DNA from: Burkholderiaceae bacterium
GTDB taxonomy: Bacteria; Pseudomonadota; Gammaproteobacteria; Burkholderiales; Burkholderiaceae
DNA: 64,000 nt
Reading direction: 5' to 3'
Assembly: GCA_947448695.1 (NCBI GenBank)
Contig: CANFOL010000007.1
Location: 1 to 64,000, forward strand
Shown: one piece after another, positions 39,001-49,093 of the stretch
Position numbering within the stretch: the stretch's first letter is position 1
How the letters are laid out: every line of letters starts with the position of its first letter
Made by a program: the position numbers and the translations under genes
Notes under the pieces: generated by a model
Databases searched by the model: none
The model's input: the letters and a program-made list of their open reading frames with translations, nothing else
What the model was told of the DNA's origin: nothing

Positions 39001-39906
39001 AAAATGCCGGGTAATTTGCCCAAGAAAACTGCCCGTGCTCTTTTAGATATTGAAGATTCTGAAATAGTGCCGATTATCCGTAATCCCAAAACTACCTCTG
39101 TAGATTCAGAAGCTGTATTTTATTTCCCGGGATGTGGATCTGAGAGACTCTTTTCTCAAGTGGGTCTAGCTACGCAAGCGATGCTTTGGGAAGCCGGGGT
39201 ACAAACTGTTTTACCACCAGGGTATTTATGTTGTGGATATCCTCAGCGAGGGTCCGGAGATTTTGATAAAGCAGAAAAAATGATTACGGATAATCGAGTT
39301 TTGTTCCATCGTGTGGCAAATACTTTAAATTATTTAGACATTAAAACTGTAGTGGTTTCTTGTGGAACTTGCTATGACCAATTAGCTGGCTATGAGTTTG
39401 ATAAGATTTTCCCTGGTTGTAGAATCATCGATATTCATGAATTTTTGCTGGAAAAAAATATGAAGTTAACAGGTGTACAGGGAACTAGGTATATGTATCA
39501 TGACCCTTGCCATTCACCAATGAAGCTTCAAGACCCTTTGAAAACAGTTAACCAAATCATCCAAACGGAAGATCAAACTCTAATTAAGAAAAATGATCGC
39601 TGTTGTGGAGAGTCTGGAACCTTAGCATTAACAAGACCAGAAATTTCTACGCAAATTCGTTTTAGAAAAGAAGAAGAGATGATTGCAGGAGCAAAAGTGC
39701 TGCATGATGATGGTTTTACTGGCAACGTGAAAGTCCTTACGAGTTGCCCATCATGTTTACAAGGCCTTTCTCGCTATAACGATGATTCTGGAACTACGGC
39801 TGACTACATTGTTGTTGAAATGGCTCGCCATTTATTAGGTGAAAATTGGATGGCTAATTATGTTAATAATGCTAATTCCGGTGGTATTGAAAGGGTGCTT
39901 GTTTGA
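36067..39906 (+). CDS. Giant FAD/FMN and Fe-S oxidoreductase (DUF3683 type)
   Basis: A 1279-residue multidomain oxidoreductase. Residues ~1-135 are a DUF3683 region; ~180-400 an FAD-binding PCMH-type domain ([34 protein letters not shown]); ~400-770 a FAD-oxidase C-terminal domain ending in [15 protein letters not shown] and [14 protein letters not shown]. Two 4Fe-4S motifs follow ([11 protein letters not shown] near 815 and [12 protein letters not shown] near 875), then CCG domains ([47 protein letters not shown]). This looks like a D-lactate/glycolate dehydrogenase joined to a GlpC-like electron acceptor. The substrate is unknown. It overlaps the DUF971 gene by 4 nt. Confidence 0.9.
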   Translation: MNAPIYFEPPQNLKSQPQRLREIPYNYTSFSDREIVIRILGAQAWDALDSLRSERKTGRSARMLYEVLGDIWVVNRNPYLQDDLLDNPKRLKSLIDALNHRLSEVEKRITLQLEEKVSFLVSSARQAVKNFASDFEKAKLLRVQARKVLGKITAQDNIGFDGFVRVSHVTDATDWRVEYPFVVITPDSELEIPGIVKACIELGLTIIPRGGGTGYTGGAIPLTPMSAVINTEKLEKMMPVELGKIPGVDRDVGTIFTEAGVVTKRVSDAAEKSGLVFAVDPTSLEASCIGGNIAMNAGGKKAVLWGTALDNLLWWRMVDTDGNWLEILRLDHNLSKIHDAPVATFELTWSDGRQAPGTTILKKEILAIEGKRFRKVGLGKDVTDKFLSGLPGVQKEGCDGLITSAKWVLHRMPKEVRTVCLEFFGQARDAIPSIVEVKNYLDEQTKKGGAILAGLEHLDEKYLKAVDYTTKSKRSVLPKMVLIGDIVGDDANVVAAAASEVIRIANNRVGEGFIAISPEARKKFWLDRSRTAAISRHTNAFKINEDVVIPLPRMGEYTDGIEKMNIELSIKNKLLLLDALEEYFVKGNLVLGKSDDASEIPSAEILEDRVTQALTMLRDVRLNWAEYSQQLDHYFEKLQDRSIRVSWKLEVREPLKQIFMGAVFAPILAECLAIHKRILRKRVFVALHMHAGDGNVHTNLPVNSDDYEMMQEAHEVVGRIMVLARSLDGVISGEHGIGITKLEYLTDEELKEFRAYKLKIDPDGRFNKGKLMPGGDLQKAYTPSFGLMGHESLIMQQSDIGAISESIKDCLRCGKCKPVCATHVPRANLHYSPRNKILATSLLIEAFLYEEQTRRGISIKHWDEFDDVAAHCTVCHKCLTPCPVKIDFGDVTMNMRNLLRKMGKKKFNFGSSAAMFFLNASNPETIKLARTVMIEWGYKAQRIGHDLFKSLAKKQTSAPALSLGKPALQEQVIHFINKKMPGNLPKKTARALLDIEDSEIVPIIRNPKTTSVDSEAVFYFPGCGSERLFSQVGLATQAMLWEAGVQTVLPPGYLCCGYPQRGSGDFDKAEKMITDNRVLFHRVANTLNYLDIKTVVVSCGTCYDQLAGYEFDKIFPGCRIIDIHEFLLEKNMKLTGVQGTRYMYHDPCHSPMKLQDPLKTVNQIIQTEDQTLIKKNDRCCGESGTLALTRPEISTQIRFRKEEEMIAGAKVLHDDGFTGNVKVLTSCPSCLQGLSRYNDDSGTTADYIVVEMARHLLGENWMANYVNNANSGGIERVLV

Positions 39907-40277
39907 TGAAACCACCAGTTCCTCAGTCGATAGTTGTCCACCAACAATCAAAAGTTCTTGAACTTGGCTATGAAGATGGCAGCAACTATCGACTCCCATT
40001 TGAGTTCTTAAGAGTTGTATCGCCATCTGCTGAAGTCAGGGGCCATGGCCCGGGTCAAGAAGTACTTCAAACAGGCAAGCGCAATGTGAGTATTTTAAGC
40101 GTTGAACCGGTTGGGCATTATGCAATCAAACCCACTTTTACCGACGGGCATGACTCTGGTCTTTTTTCATGGGAGTATTTGCATGATCTTTGTATTAACC
40201 AAGAGCAAATTTGGCAAGAGCATTTGGATAAACTAGCTCAGGCTAGCTTAGACCGTGATGCGCCAATGAAAAAATAA
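39903..40277 (+). CDS. DUF971 protein (gamma-butyrobetaine hydroxylase N-domain-like)
   Basis: A 124-residue protein matching the DUF971/GBBH-like N-terminal domain: [58 protein letters not shown]. Such small proteins are common upstream of ubiE in betaproteobacteria. Similar domains occur with iron-sulfur carrier proteins, so a cofactor-related role is possible but unproven. It starts in the stop of the oxidoreductase (ATGA) and is 15 bp before ubiE. Confidence 0.88.
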   Translation: MMKPPVPQSIVVHQQSKVLELGYEDGSNYRLPFEFLRVVSPSAEVRGHGPGQEVLQTGKRNVSILSVEPVGHYAIKPTFTDGHDSGLFSWEYLHDLCINQEQIWQEHLDKLAQASLDRDAPMKK

Positions 40278-40292
40278 ATTCCAGGAACATAG

Positions 40293-41024
40293 ATGGCACA
40301 AACCCATTTCGGATTTGAAAAAGTTGATGAGTCGCACAAAGCAGAAAAGGTGGCAGGCGTATTTCATTCTGTAGCGAACAACTACGACTTAATGAATGAT
40401 TTTATGTCGATGGGGCTTCACCGAATTTGGAAAATGTTCACGATTGCTAGCGCCAATGTTCTTGCTGGTCAGAAGATTTTAGACATCGCTGGAGGTACTG
40501 GTGATTTGGCCTTGGCTTTTGCAAATAAGGCCGGGAAATCTGGCGAAGTTTGGCTGAGTGACATTAACTCTTCTATGCTTGCAGTTGGAAGAGATCGATT
40601 GGTCGATCAAGGTGTAATTATTCCATGTGTGCAATTGGATGCCGAAAAAATACCGTTTGCAAAAAACTATTTTGATTTAGTAACCGTTTCATTTGGCTTA
40701 CGAAATATGACTCATAAAGAAGTTGCACTGCAAGAGATGTGCCGTGTAACAAAACCTGGCGGCAAAACAATGGTGCTAGAGTTTTCTAAGCCAGTTGATC
40801 TGATTAAGCCAATATATGACTTATACTCCTTCAAGGTTTTACCTTGGCTTGGTGAGAAAATAGCGGGCGATTCAGAAAGTTATCGTTATTTAGCTGAGTC
40901 AATTCGTATGCACCCTGATCAAGAGACCCTTAAGCAAATGATGCTAGAGGCTGGTTTTGACCAAGTTGAAATACATCGACTATCTGGCGGAATTGTTGCC
41001 CTACATATAGGCTATAAGTATTAA
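40293..41024 (+). CDS. ubiE: Ubiquinone/menaquinone C-methyltransferase UbiE
   Basis: A 243-residue SAM-dependent methyltransferase of quinone synthesis. Visible are [32 protein letters not shown], the SAM loop [14 protein letters not shown], and [19 protein letters not shown], all family hallmarks. It heads ubiE-ubiJ-ubiB with 2 and 5 bp spacings, a ubiquinone operon. The Tim44-like gene found between ubiE and ubiJ in some Burkholderiales is not present. Confidence 0.97.
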   Translation: MAQTHFGFEKVDESHKAEKVAGVFHSVANNYDLMNDFMSMGLHRIWKMFTIASANVLAGQKILDIAGGTGDLALAFANKAGKSGEVWLSDINSSMLAVGRDRLVDQGVIIPCVQLDAEKIPFAKNYFDLVTVSFGLRNMTHKEVALQEMCRVTKPGGKTMVLEFSKPVDLIKPIYDLYSFKVLPWLGEKIAGDSESYRYLAESIRMHPDQETLKQMMLEAGFDQVEIHRLSGGIVALHIGYKY

Positions 41025-41026
41025 TC

Positions 41027-41635
41027 ATGGCTACTTTGCCAGTTCCTTCAGTCGTTTTAAAAGCACTTAATCATTTGATTGCACAAGAGCGGTGGGCACA
41101 TGATTTACTACTCCCCCGTGAAGGGCATTCTATCTTGGTTGCGTTGCCTGTTGGGGATTTTCAAATAGGGATTCAAGAAGGTGTGCTTGTGAATGCCGCT
41201 AAAGATATCAATTCTTCTTCAGTCAGTTTAGCAATTTCTCAAGATGCCATTTGGGCTTTTTTAAAAGAAGGCAAATCCGGGGCTATGAAATTTGTCAAAA
41301 TTTCTGGAGATATCGACTTTGCCGCCGATTTAAATCGTTTAGCAGCAGATCTTAAGTGGGAAGTAGAAGAGGACTTATCTCATCTTTTAGGAGATGCGCC
41401 GGCTAGAAGAGTTGTTTTAGAATCTAAAAAAGTTATTCATAAAACTCAACTGGCGGTCAATGATTTAAAAGAGGGAGTGAGAGATTATTTGGTATATGAA
41501 AAAAATATTCTGGTAAATAGCCAACTCATGAATGACTTTAAAGTGCAATTGCGGTTATTGCGTGATCAGTTAGATCGAGCTGAAAAAAAGGCCAATCAAC
41601 TTGAACAAGCTTTTAAAAGCAAACAAACAGATTAA
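41027..41635 (+). CDS. ubiJ: Ubiquinone biosynthesis accessory factor UbiJ
   Basis: A 202-residue protein with an SCP2-like lipid-binding domain (about residues 20-115) and a C-terminal helical, probably coiled-coil tail ([21 protein letters not shown]). UbiJ binds lipid intermediates in the soluble Ubi metabolon of E. coli with UbiK. Sequence similarity in the family is low; the position between ubiE and ubiB is the strongest evidence. Confidence 0.9.
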   Translation: MATLPVPSVVLKALNHLIAQERWAHDLLLPREGHSILVALPVGDFQIGIQEGVLVNAAKDINSSSVSLAISQDAIWAFLKEGKSGAMKFVKISGDIDFAADLNRLAADLKWEVEEDLSHLLGDAPARRVVLESKKVIHKTQLAVNDLKEGVRDYLVYEKNILVNSQLMNDFKVQLRLLRDQLDRAEKKANQLEQAFKSKQTD

Positions 41636-41640
41636 ATACA

Positions 41641-43230
41641 ATGCAAAAAGTCAAACGCATCTCACGAATTTTTTATATTCTTTGGCGATATGATCTTTTT
41701 GGGTTATTAAGAAAAGTATTAAAACCAGGGCTATTTAGCGTTCTTATAATTCCCTTTTCAATATTTTCTCCTTCAAGAGATTTAGCACGAGGACAAAGAA
41801 TACGTCTCGCATTAGAATCTTTGGGTCCTGTATTTATCAAATTTGGCCAGGTGCTTTCTACACGAAGAGATTTACTTCCTGAAGATATTGCAGATGAGTT
41901 GGCGAAACTGCAAGATGATGTACCGCCATTTTCAAATGAGTTATCTCGGGAAATCATTGAAAAAGCACTGCAGTTACCAATTGATGAGATATTTAAATCA
42001 TTTGATGCTACGCCGATTGCTAGTGCATCTATAGCTCAGGTGCATTTTGCGGTGCTGAAGGGCAATAGCAAATATCCGGAGTGGGAAGGAAAACATGTCG
42101 CTATTAAAGTGTTGCGCCCCAATATTTTGGGCGTGATTGAAAGTGATTTAGCGCTGATGCATAGCATTGCAGGTTTAATCGAAAAATTCTCCTATGATGG
42201 AAAACGGTTGAAGCCTAAAGAAGTTGTAGCGGGATTCGACACCACCATCCATGATGAATTAGATTTGCTACGAGAAGCCGCAAACTGTAGCCAATTAAGA
42301 CGAAACTTTGAAGGTTCCAACAAAATCATCATTCCGGAAGTTTATTGGGATTTATGCCATACCAACGTCATGGTAATGGAACGCATGTATGGCATTTCCA
42401 TTGCAAGACTAGACGACCTAAAAGCAGCTGGGGTAGATTTAAAGATGCTTGCCGTAGATGGGGTTGAGGTGTTTTTTACGCAAGCTTTTTCGCATGGATT
42501 TTTTCATGCTGATATGCACCCTGGAAATATTATGGTCAGTTTAGACCCACAAACCTTTGGCCGTTTAATTTCATTAGACTTTGGAATTGTGGGAACTTTA
42601 TCTGAATTAGATAAAAACTATTTAGTACAAAATTTTTTGGCGTTTTTTAATCGGGATTATCATCGTGTGGCGGCGCTTCATATTGAGTCAGGGTGGGTGC
42701 CCCCTGAAACTAAAGTTGAGGAATTAGAAGGTGCTGTGCGTGCTGTTTGTGAACCTTATTTTGATCGCCCATTAAAAGATATCTCCTTAGGAATTGTTTT
42801 GATGAGGCTATTTCAGACATCAAGAAGATTTAAAGTCGAAATACAACCACAGTTGACGTTATTACAAAAAACCTTATTAAATGTAGAGGGTCTTGGTCGT
42901 CAGTTAGATCCTGACTTAGATTTGTGGAAAACCGTTAAACCCATCATGCAGACTTGGATGAATCAACAAGTTGGTTTTAAAGGATTTTGGGAGAAGTTAA
43001 AGTCTGAGGCTCCACAGTGGGCGCAAAAATTACCAACGATTCCTCGACTCATTACGACATATTTGGAGTTGGAAGTTCAAGCTCAAAAACAGAATCAATT
43101 ACAAGAAATAAAAAATCTTCTAGAAAAACAAAATAGATTTAACTTTCACACAAACTTTGTTAGCATTTTTGGTATTGGCGCTGTTTTGGGTGCAGTGATT
43201 ACATATTTTTTATTAACAATGTCTAGGTAA
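41641..43230 (+). CDS. ubiB: Ubiquinone biosynthesis kinase-like protein UbiB
   Basis: A 529-residue member of the ABC1/ADCK/UbiB atypical kinase family, needed for ubiquinone synthesis. The KxGQ-type extension motif is in [23 protein letters not shown]. The kinase core has ASIAQVH (A-rich loop), [17 protein letters not shown] and SLDFGIVG. The C-terminus has one membrane helix (about 505-525). It is 5 bp after ubiJ and 4 bp before the symporter gene. Confidence 0.96.
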   Translation: MQKVKRISRIFYILWRYDLFGLLRKVLKPGLFSVLIIPFSIFSPSRDLARGQRIRLALESLGPVFIKFGQVLSTRRDLLPEDIADELAKLQDDVPPFSNELSREIIEKALQLPIDEIFKSFDATPIASASIAQVHFAVLKGNSKYPEWEGKHVAIKVLRPNILGVIESDLALMHSIAGLIEKFSYDGKRLKPKEVVAGFDTTIHDELDLLREAANCSQLRRNFEGSNKIIIPEVYWDLCHTNVMVMERMYGISIARLDDLKAAGVDLKMLAVDGVEVFFTQAFSHGFFHADMHPGNIMVSLDPQTFGRLISLDFGIVGTLSELDKNYLVQNFLAFFNRDYHRVAALHIESGWVPPETKVEELEGAVRAVCEPYFDRPLKDISLGIVLMRLFQTSRRFKVEIQPQLTLLQKTLLNVEGLGRQLDPDLDLWKTVKPIMQTWMNQQVGFKGFWEKLKSEAPQWAQKLPTIPRLITTYLELEVQAQKQNQLQEIKNLLEKQNRFNFHTNFVSIFGIGAVLGAVITYFLLTMSR

Positions 43231-43234
43231 TTTC

Positions 43235-44659
43235 ATGTTACTTTGGTTTGTTTTACTGTACTGGGTCATCTCAGTAGCCATCGGCTTATTAGCCTCTATA
43301 AAAGTAAAAAACGCAACCGACTTCGCAGCAGCTGGCCATGCATTACCCATGTACGTTGTTACTGCAACAGTATTTGCAACTTGGTTTGGAGCTGAGGCGG
43401 TTCTGGGTGCCCCAGCTACCTTCTTGCAAGAGGGTTTAGCAGGAGTTGTTGCTGACCCATTTGGATCTTCTTTGTGTTTGATTTTAGTCGGTTTATTTTT
43501 TGCTAAACCACTTTACCAAGCTAAATACCTCACCATTGGGGACTTTTATCGGGAACGATATGGGCGTACGGTTGAGGTAATGATTACATTATGTATTGCC
43601 GCTTCTTACTTGGGATGGGTATCTGCTCAGATTATGGCCCTTGGCTTAGTATTTAACGTCGTCTCTGGCGGGGAGATTTCCAGAAATGTTGGTATGTTAA
43701 TTGGGTCTGGCAGCGTTTTAATTTACACTCTTTTTGGCGGAATGTGGGCAGTTGCGGTAACCGATTTTTTGCAGATGATTATTATTGTCATTGGCTTATT
43801 GTTTATCGGTCATGAAGTTACTGGGATGGCAGGAGGGGTAGTCAATGTTGTAGAACACGCCAATAACGCCGGCTTATTTAACTTTTTCCCAAAAGCCAAT
43901 TTTGCCGAAATTATTGGATTTATAACGGCCTTGTGTACGATGATGCTAGGATCCATCCCTCAACAAGACGTTTTTCAACGAGTAACCTCATCAAAAACTG
44001 TGCAAATTGCGCAAAGAGCAGCAATTTTAGGCGGAGTACTTTACTTCTGTTTTGCTTTTATTCCGATGATATTAGCTTATTCAGCGAATATGCTTGACCC
44101 AGAAATGGTCCAAGAAGGTTTAAAGACCGATTCACAATTAATTTTGCCACAATTGATTTTGAGCCACACCCCCATGTTTGCCCAAGTGATATTTTTTGGG
44201 GCTTTATTGTCGGCAATTAAAAGTTGCGCTAGTGCAACTCTTCTAGCACCCTCCGTATCTATTTCAGAAAATATTATTAAGGGATTTTTTAAAGAATTGA
44301 GGGCCAATCAATACTTGTTAATCATGCGTTTAACAACACTGATATTTAGCGTGTTCGTGACTATTATTGCCATGAATTCAGAGTTATCCATTTTTAAAAT
44401 GGTCGAAAGTGCTTATAAAGTCACTCTAGTAACTGCTTTTGTACCACTGTTATGTGGCATATATTGGTCCAAAGCAACCCCATTGGGTGGCCTGTTAGCG
44501 GTTACTTTAGGCCTAATATCCTGGTTACTCATGGAAGCAATTTGGCCTCATGAAGTAATGCCACCTCAATTGGTTGGATTATTGTTTAGCTTTTTGGGAA
44601 TGTTTGTAGGATCGGTGTTAATTCCTGCAGAAATCGTCAAGGAACGTGGCCAAATATGA
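43235..44659 (+). CDS. Sodium:solute symporter (SSS family)
   Basis: A 474-residue membrane protein with about 13 hydrophobic helices. Family features are FAAAGHALPMYVVTATVFATWFGAEAVLGAPA at the sodium-site helix, YLTIGDFYRERYGR, and SAIKSCASATLLAPSVSISENI. This resembles the proline/pantothenate branch, but the substrate cannot be told. It follows ubiB by 4 bp and may be co-transcribed, although a transporter is not an expected member of a ubiquinone operon. Confidence 0.9.
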   Translation: MLLWFVLLYWVISVAIGLLASIKVKNATDFAAAGHALPMYVVTATVFATWFGAEAVLGAPATFLQEGLAGVVADPFGSSLCLILVGLFFAKPLYQAKYLTIGDFYRERYGRTVEVMITLCIAASYLGWVSAQIMALGLVFNVVSGGEISRNVGMLIGSGSVLIYTLFGGMWAVAVTDFLQMIIIVIGLLFIGHEVTGMAGGVVNVVEHANNAGLFNFFPKANFAEIIGFITALCTMMLGSIPQQDVFQRVTSSKTVQIAQRAAILGGVLYFCFAFIPMILAYSANMLDPEMVQEGLKTDSQLILPQLILSHTPMFAQVIFFGALLSAIKSCASATLLAPSVSISENIIKGFFKELRANQYLLIMRLTTLIFSVFVTIIAMNSELSIFKMVESAYKVTLVTAFVPLLCGIYWSKATPLGGLLAVTLGLISWLLMEAIWPHEVMPPQLVGLLFSFLGMFVGSVLIPAEIVKERGQI

Positions 44660-44728
44660 GAAACCATGTTTTAGAAACGCTATTACATAAAAAAGATGGA
44701 TAATGTTCCATTACAAGCGTAGGGGAAT

Positions 44729-45358
44729 ATGAAAAAGTACTTTTTAGCTGGCATTTTAGTCTGGGCACCTTTAGCAATTACCATTTGGGTAATCACTTGG
44801 GCTATGGGTATTTTGGATGGTGTTTTTGGTTCTGTAATGCATGTATTAATCACAGTTCTTCCATCAAACCTAACCGAAGGCCTTATTCACTTCAGAGAAA
44901 CACCGTTTATTGGTGTTTTAATTGTCATTGCCGCCATCATTTTGACGGGTATGTTTGCAATTACTATTGCGGGTAGATGGATTTTTCGCAATTGGGAAAA
45001 AGTGTTACATCGCATACCGATCGTAAGATCCATTTATTCAAGTGTTAAACAAGTTTCAGATACCTTGTTATCAAGTAGTGGAGATGCTTTTAAAAAAGCT
45101 GTTTTAATTAGGTACCCGCATCAAAATTCTTGGGCAATTGCTTTTCAAACCGGCTCACCGATGCAAGAAGTCGCTGAAAAATTGGGCACCCCACATATTC
45201 ATGTATTTGTTCCCACAACGCCTAATCCAACATCTGGATTTTTCATGATTGTGCCCAAGGATAGTGTGATTGAGTTATCTATTTCAGTTGAAGAAGCTCT
45301 CAAACATATTGTTTCTATGGGCACTGTGCCACCTATCGGTCAAGAACCAAAAAATTAA
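44729..45358 (+). CDS. DUF502 membrane protein
   Basis: A 209-residue protein with two N-terminal membrane helices (about residues 5-30 and 60-85) and a soluble C-terminal region. Family motifs are RIPIVRSIYSSVKQVSDTLLSS and VPTTPNPTSGFFMIVPKDSVIELSISVEEALKHIVSMG. It is conserved just before aspS in many betaproteobacteria, as here (16 bp). Function is unknown. The small fmdB-type zinc-ribbon gene that often precedes it is not present. Confidence 0.9.
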   Translation: MKKYFLAGILVWAPLAITIWVITWAMGILDGVFGSVMHVLITVLPSNLTEGLIHFRETPFIGVLIVIAAIILTGMFAITIAGRWIFRNWEKVLHRIPIVRSIYSSVKQVSDTLLSSSGDAFKKAVLIRYPHQNSWAIAFQTGSPMQEVAEKLGTPHIHVFVPTTPNPTSGFFMIVPKDSVIELSISVEEALKHIVSMGTVPPIGQEPKN

Positions 45359-45374
45359 ATAAAGAGGTTTAAGT

Positions 45375-47174
45375 ATGTCATTACGTAGTCATTTTGCAGG
45401 GTTAGTTTCAGAAGAGTTGATCGGCCAAGAAGTTAGTATCGCTGGTTGGGTTAATCGCCGTCGCGATCATGGTGGAGTTATTTTTATTGATTTACGAGAT
45501 AGCCATGGATTTGTACAAATTGTTTGTGATCCAGACCGTAAAGAGGTATTTGCTATCGCAGAAAATATTCGAAATGAGTATTGTATTCAAGTGAAGGGGC
45601 TTGTTCGAGCAAGGCCTACGGGCACTGAAAATAATGATTTGACTACCGGAAAGATTGAAATACTGTGTAAAGAACTTCATGTGCTTAATGCTTCAGTTAC
45701 ACCACCATTTCAGTTAGATGATGACAACCTATCTGAGACAACACGACTAACACATCGCGTGCTTGATTTACGTCGTCCTCAAATGCAAAAGAATCTTCGT
45801 TTACGCTACAACGTTGCGATGGAGTCTCGTCGATATCTAGACCAGGCAGGTTTTATTGATATTGAAACGCCAATGTTGACAAAAAGTACACCAGAGGGCG
45901 CACGTGATTATCTAGTTCCATCAAGAGTGCATGACGGCCAATTTTTTGCGCTGCCACAATCACCCCAATTATTTAAACAGTTATTGATGGTTGCTGGCTT
46001 TGATCGCTATTATCAAATTGTGAAATGTTTTCGAGATGAAGATTTAAGAGCGGATCGTCAACCAGAATTCACTCAAATCGATTGTGAGACATCATTTTTG
46101 GATGAGATGGAGATACGTGATTTATTTGAGAATATGATATCTCATGTTTTCAAAACAGTAATTGATGTTCAGTTACCTGCACCATTTCCTGTATTAAGCT
46201 ATCAAGAAGCGATGCGTCGTTTTGGCTCTGATAAGCCAGACTTAAGAGTCGACTTGGAGTTTACAGAATTGACTGATGTGATGAAGGATGTAGATTTCAA
46301 AGTATTTTCTGGGCCGGCAAATTCAGAAAACGGTCGAGTAGTTGCCTTAAGAGTTCCTGGCGGATCAGAAATATCTAGAAGTGAAATTGATGAATATACT
46401 CAATTTGTAAGTATCTATGGTGCAAAGGGCTTAGCTTGGATCAAAGTTAATAAAATTAGTGAGGGTCGTAATGGACTGCAATCTCCGATCGTAAAAAATC
46501 TTCATGATCAAGCTGTAGAAGCAATTATTCAAAGAACCGGCGCTCAGGATGGCGATATTCTTTTCTTTGGAGCAGATAAATCTAAGGTGGTTAATGATGC
46601 GATTGGTGCACTACGAATCAAAATTGGTCACTCAGACTGGAGTAAAGAAAAGGGCATCTTTAAAGAAGGATGGCAACCTTTGTGGGTCGTTGATTTCCCA
46701 ATGTTTGATTATGATGAAGAAGATGCTAGATGGGTCGCATGCCATCATCCATTTACAAGCCCTAAGGATGAGCATTTAGCCATTCTTGATAAAGAGCCTG
46801 GTAAGTGCCTAGCCAAAGCTTATGACATGGTTTTAAATGGTTCAGAAATTGGTGGAGGCTCAGTCCGCATACATCAAGAATCTGTTCAAAGTGAAGTGTT
46901 TCGTGCCCTCAATATTGGGCCTGAAGAAGCACAATCTAAATTTGGTTTTCTGTTAGATGCTTTAAAGTATGGAGCACCGCCACACGGTGGTATTGCATTT
47001 GGACTTGATCGCATTGTAACGATGATGACTGGCGCAGATTCAATTCGTGATGTGATCGCCTTCCCGAAAACTCAGCGTGCCCAATGCTTATTAACTCAAG
47101 CACCTAGTCCTGTTGATGAGAAGCAGTTACGCGAACTTCATATCCGCTTACGTACCGTTCAGCCAACTAATTGA
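45375..47174 (+). CDS. aspS: Aspartyl-tRNA synthetase
   Basis: A 599-residue class II synthetase of the bacterial type. The N-terminal OB anticodon domain ([19 protein letters not shown]), motif 2 ([18 protein letters not shown]), a GAD insertion (about 300-410) and motif 3 ([13 protein letters not shown]) are present. It may also charge tRNA-Asn if AsnRS is absent from the genome, which this window cannot show. An AAAGAGG ribosome-binding site precedes the ATG. The stop codon begins a nested inverted repeat. Confidence 0.97.
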   Translation: MSLRSHFAGLVSEELIGQEVSIAGWVNRRRDHGGVIFIDLRDSHGFVQIVCDPDRKEVFAIAENIRNEYCIQVKGLVRARPTGTENNDLTTGKIEILCKELHVLNASVTPPFQLDDDNLSETTRLTHRVLDLRRPQMQKNLRLRYNVAMESRRYLDQAGFIDIETPMLTKSTPEGARDYLVPSRVHDGQFFALPQSPQLFKQLLMVAGFDRYYQIVKCFRDEDLRADRQPEFTQIDCETSFLDEMEIRDLFENMISHVFKTVIDVQLPAPFPVLSYQEAMRRFGSDKPDLRVDLEFTELTDVMKDVDFKVFSGPANSENGRVVALRVPGGSEISRSEIDEYTQFVSIYGAKGLAWIKVNKISEGRNGLQSPIVKNLHDQAVEAIIQRTGAQDGDILFFGADKSKVVNDAIGALRIKIGHSDWSKEKGIFKEGWQPLWVVDFPMFDYDEEDARWVACHHPFTSPKDEHLAILDKEPGKCLAKAYDMVLNGSEIGGGSVRIHQESVQSEVFRALNIGPEEAQSKFGFLLDALKYGAPPHGGIAFGLDRIVTMMTGADSIRDVIAFPKTQRAQCLLTQAPSPVDEKQLRELHIRLRTVQPTN

Positions 47175-47228
47175 TGAATATGACATTGGTACATCGTTCA
47201 TTGTGCCAATGTATACATTAATTCATCA
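47172..47228 (+). repeat. Nested inverted repeat between aspS and the ABC exporter gene
   Basis: An outer pair TGATGAAT (47172-47179) and ATTCATCA (47221-47228) encloses an 11-bp stem ACATTGGTACA / TGTGCCAATGT (one G-T pair) with an 8-nt loop. It starts at the aspS stop and ends 5 nt before the next ATG. No T-run follows, so it is not a typical terminator; a structured intercistronic RNA is more likely. Confidence 0.7.
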
Positions 47229-47233
47229 TACCA

Positions 47234-49063
47234 ATGCGCCCATCAGCTGTTGACCACTCGCCAAGATCTTCAAAACCTAGAGGTCTTGGTGATTGGGGCA
47301 CCATTAAAACTTTAATACCCTATTTAACCAAATATCCGTGGAGAGTATTTTTTGCAATTTCCTGCTTGGTTTTAGCAAAAGTTGCCAACATTGGAATACC
47401 CGTCGTTTTAAAGCATCTCATTGATGATTTATCAATTCCATTAGATGATCCTAGAAGGTTTCTTATATTCCCATTAGCATTTGTTATTGCTTATGGTTTG
47501 CTTAGATTATCAGCATCATTATTCACTGAATTAAGAGAATTCCTTTTTGCGAAAGTGACGCAAAATGCGATTCGTCAGGTTGCCATTGAAGTCTTCAATC
47601 ATTTACACGCACTCTCTTTACGATTTCATTTAGGACGTCAAACTGGCGGAGTATCAAGAGATATTGATCGTGGTTCAAGAGGGATTCAATCGCTCATCTC
47701 ATATTCTCTGTATAGTATTTTGCCAACTCTGATTGAATTTACAATCGTATTAATTTACCTAGCTGTCAATTACGATTGGCTTTATGCGGCTATTACTTTT
47801 TGTGCCTTAGTTATATATATTGGTTTTACTGTCATGGTTACGGAATGGCGTTCTAAGTATCGACGTAAGATGAATGAAATGGATACCAGCGCTAATCAAA
47901 AAGCGATTGATTCTTTATTGAATTTTGAAACTGTAAAATACTTTAGTAATGAAACATTTGAAGCACATCGTTACGATAGTTTCTTACAAAGCTACCAAAA
48001 AGCCGCCATTAAATCACAACAATCTCTAGCTGTTTTAAATATTGGTCAGCAATCAATTATTGTGATTGGCTTAATCGCTATATTATGGCGAGCTACATTA
48101 GGTGTTCAAAGTGGCGAGTTAACTTTAGGTGACATCGTTTTAATTAATACTTTAATGATTCAAATGTATATCCCGTTAAATTTTCTAGGGGTGATTTATC
48201 GAGAAATTAAACAAGCAATTTTAGACATGGATAATATGTTTAGCTTGTTAAATAAAGATCAAGAAATTAAAGATGCTCCTGGAGCTCAAGCTTTAAAACT
48301 CGAACATCCTCATTCAGGGCCACGTGTTGTTTTTGATCAAGTAAGATTTTCTTATGAAGACAATCGTACTATTTTAAAAAATATTAGTTTTGTAATTGAA
48401 CCTGGAACGACAACTGCAGTGGTGGGGAGTAGTGGTTCAGGTAAAAGTACGTTATCCAGATTGTTATTCCGATTTTATGATGTCAATTCTGGGGCAATTT
48501 ATTTTGATGGGCAAAACATATCCACTGTTCAGCAATTAAGCTTAAGAAAAATGGTGGGCATTGTTCCTCAAGATACCGTTTTGTTTAATGACTCGATAGG
48601 CTACAACATCGCTTATGGAAAACCAGAAGCTACGCAGGAAGAAATCATTCAAGCGGCTCAAGCAGCGCAAATCCACCACTTTGTGATGGGATTGCCTGAG
48701 GCTTACAAAACCTCAGTAGGAGAAAGAGGATTGAAACTCTCTGGAGGCGAAAAACAACGTGTAGCAATTGCGCGAACTTTATTAAAAAATCCTGCTTTGA
48801 TTATTTTTGATGAGGCTACATCTGCGCTTGATTCTCAAACAGAAAAAGCTATTCAAGAGGAAATTAATAAATTAACCACTAATAGAACGGCTCTGATTAT
48901 TGCCCATCGTTTATCTACGATAGTTCATGCTCATCAAATCTTAGTCATGCAGGATGGAGAAATTGTGGAACGCGGGACTCATGAAGAGCTCATGACGTTA
49001 CAATCGAAATATGCAACGATGTGGAATTTGCAAAAAAATCAAAGCGAAGTTATTCTGGCCTAA
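47234..49063 (+). CDS. ABC exporter, Atm1/heavy-metal type half-transporter
   Basis: A 609-residue fused permease-ATPase. The membrane domain (about residues 40-345, six helices) includes LRFHLGRQTGGVSRDIDRGSRGI, a signature of the Atm1/ABCB7 group, and KAIDSLLNFETVKYFSNE. The ATPase domain has Walker [15 protein letters not shown], signature LSGGEKQRVAIAR and Walker B LIIFDEATSALD. Relatives export glutathione-linked or sulfur-containing compounds. It follows aspS with a structured 59-nt spacer and no clear ribosome-binding site. Confidence 0.93.
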   Translation: MRPSAVDHSPRSSKPRGLGDWGTIKTLIPYLTKYPWRVFFAISCLVLAKVANIGIPVVLKHLIDDLSIPLDDPRRFLIFPLAFVIAYGLLRLSASLFTELREFLFAKVTQNAIRQVAIEVFNHLHALSLRFHLGRQTGGVSRDIDRGSRGIQSLISYSLYSILPTLIEFTIVLIYLAVNYDWLYAAITFCALVIYIGFTVMVTEWRSKYRRKMNEMDTSANQKAIDSLLNFETVKYFSNETFEAHRYDSFLQSYQKAAIKSQQSLAVLNIGQQSIIVIGLIAILWRATLGVQSGELTLGDIVLINTLMIQMYIPLNFLGVIYREIKQAILDMDNMFSLLNKDQEIKDAPGAQALKLEHPHSGPRVVFDQVRFSYEDNRTILKNISFVIEPGTTTAVVGSSGSGKSTLSRLLFRFYDVNSGAIYFDGQNISTVQQLSLRKMVGIVPQDTVLFNDSIGYNIAYGKPEATQEEIIQAAQAAQIHHFVMGLPEAYKTSVGERGLKLSGGEKQRVAIARTLLKNPALIIFDEATSALDSQTEKAIQEEINKLTTNRTALIIAHRLSTIVHAHQILVMQDGEIVERGTHEELMTLQSKYATMWNLQKNQSEVILA

Positions 49064-49093
49064 CATTAATATCTAACATCGTAGATAGTCATC

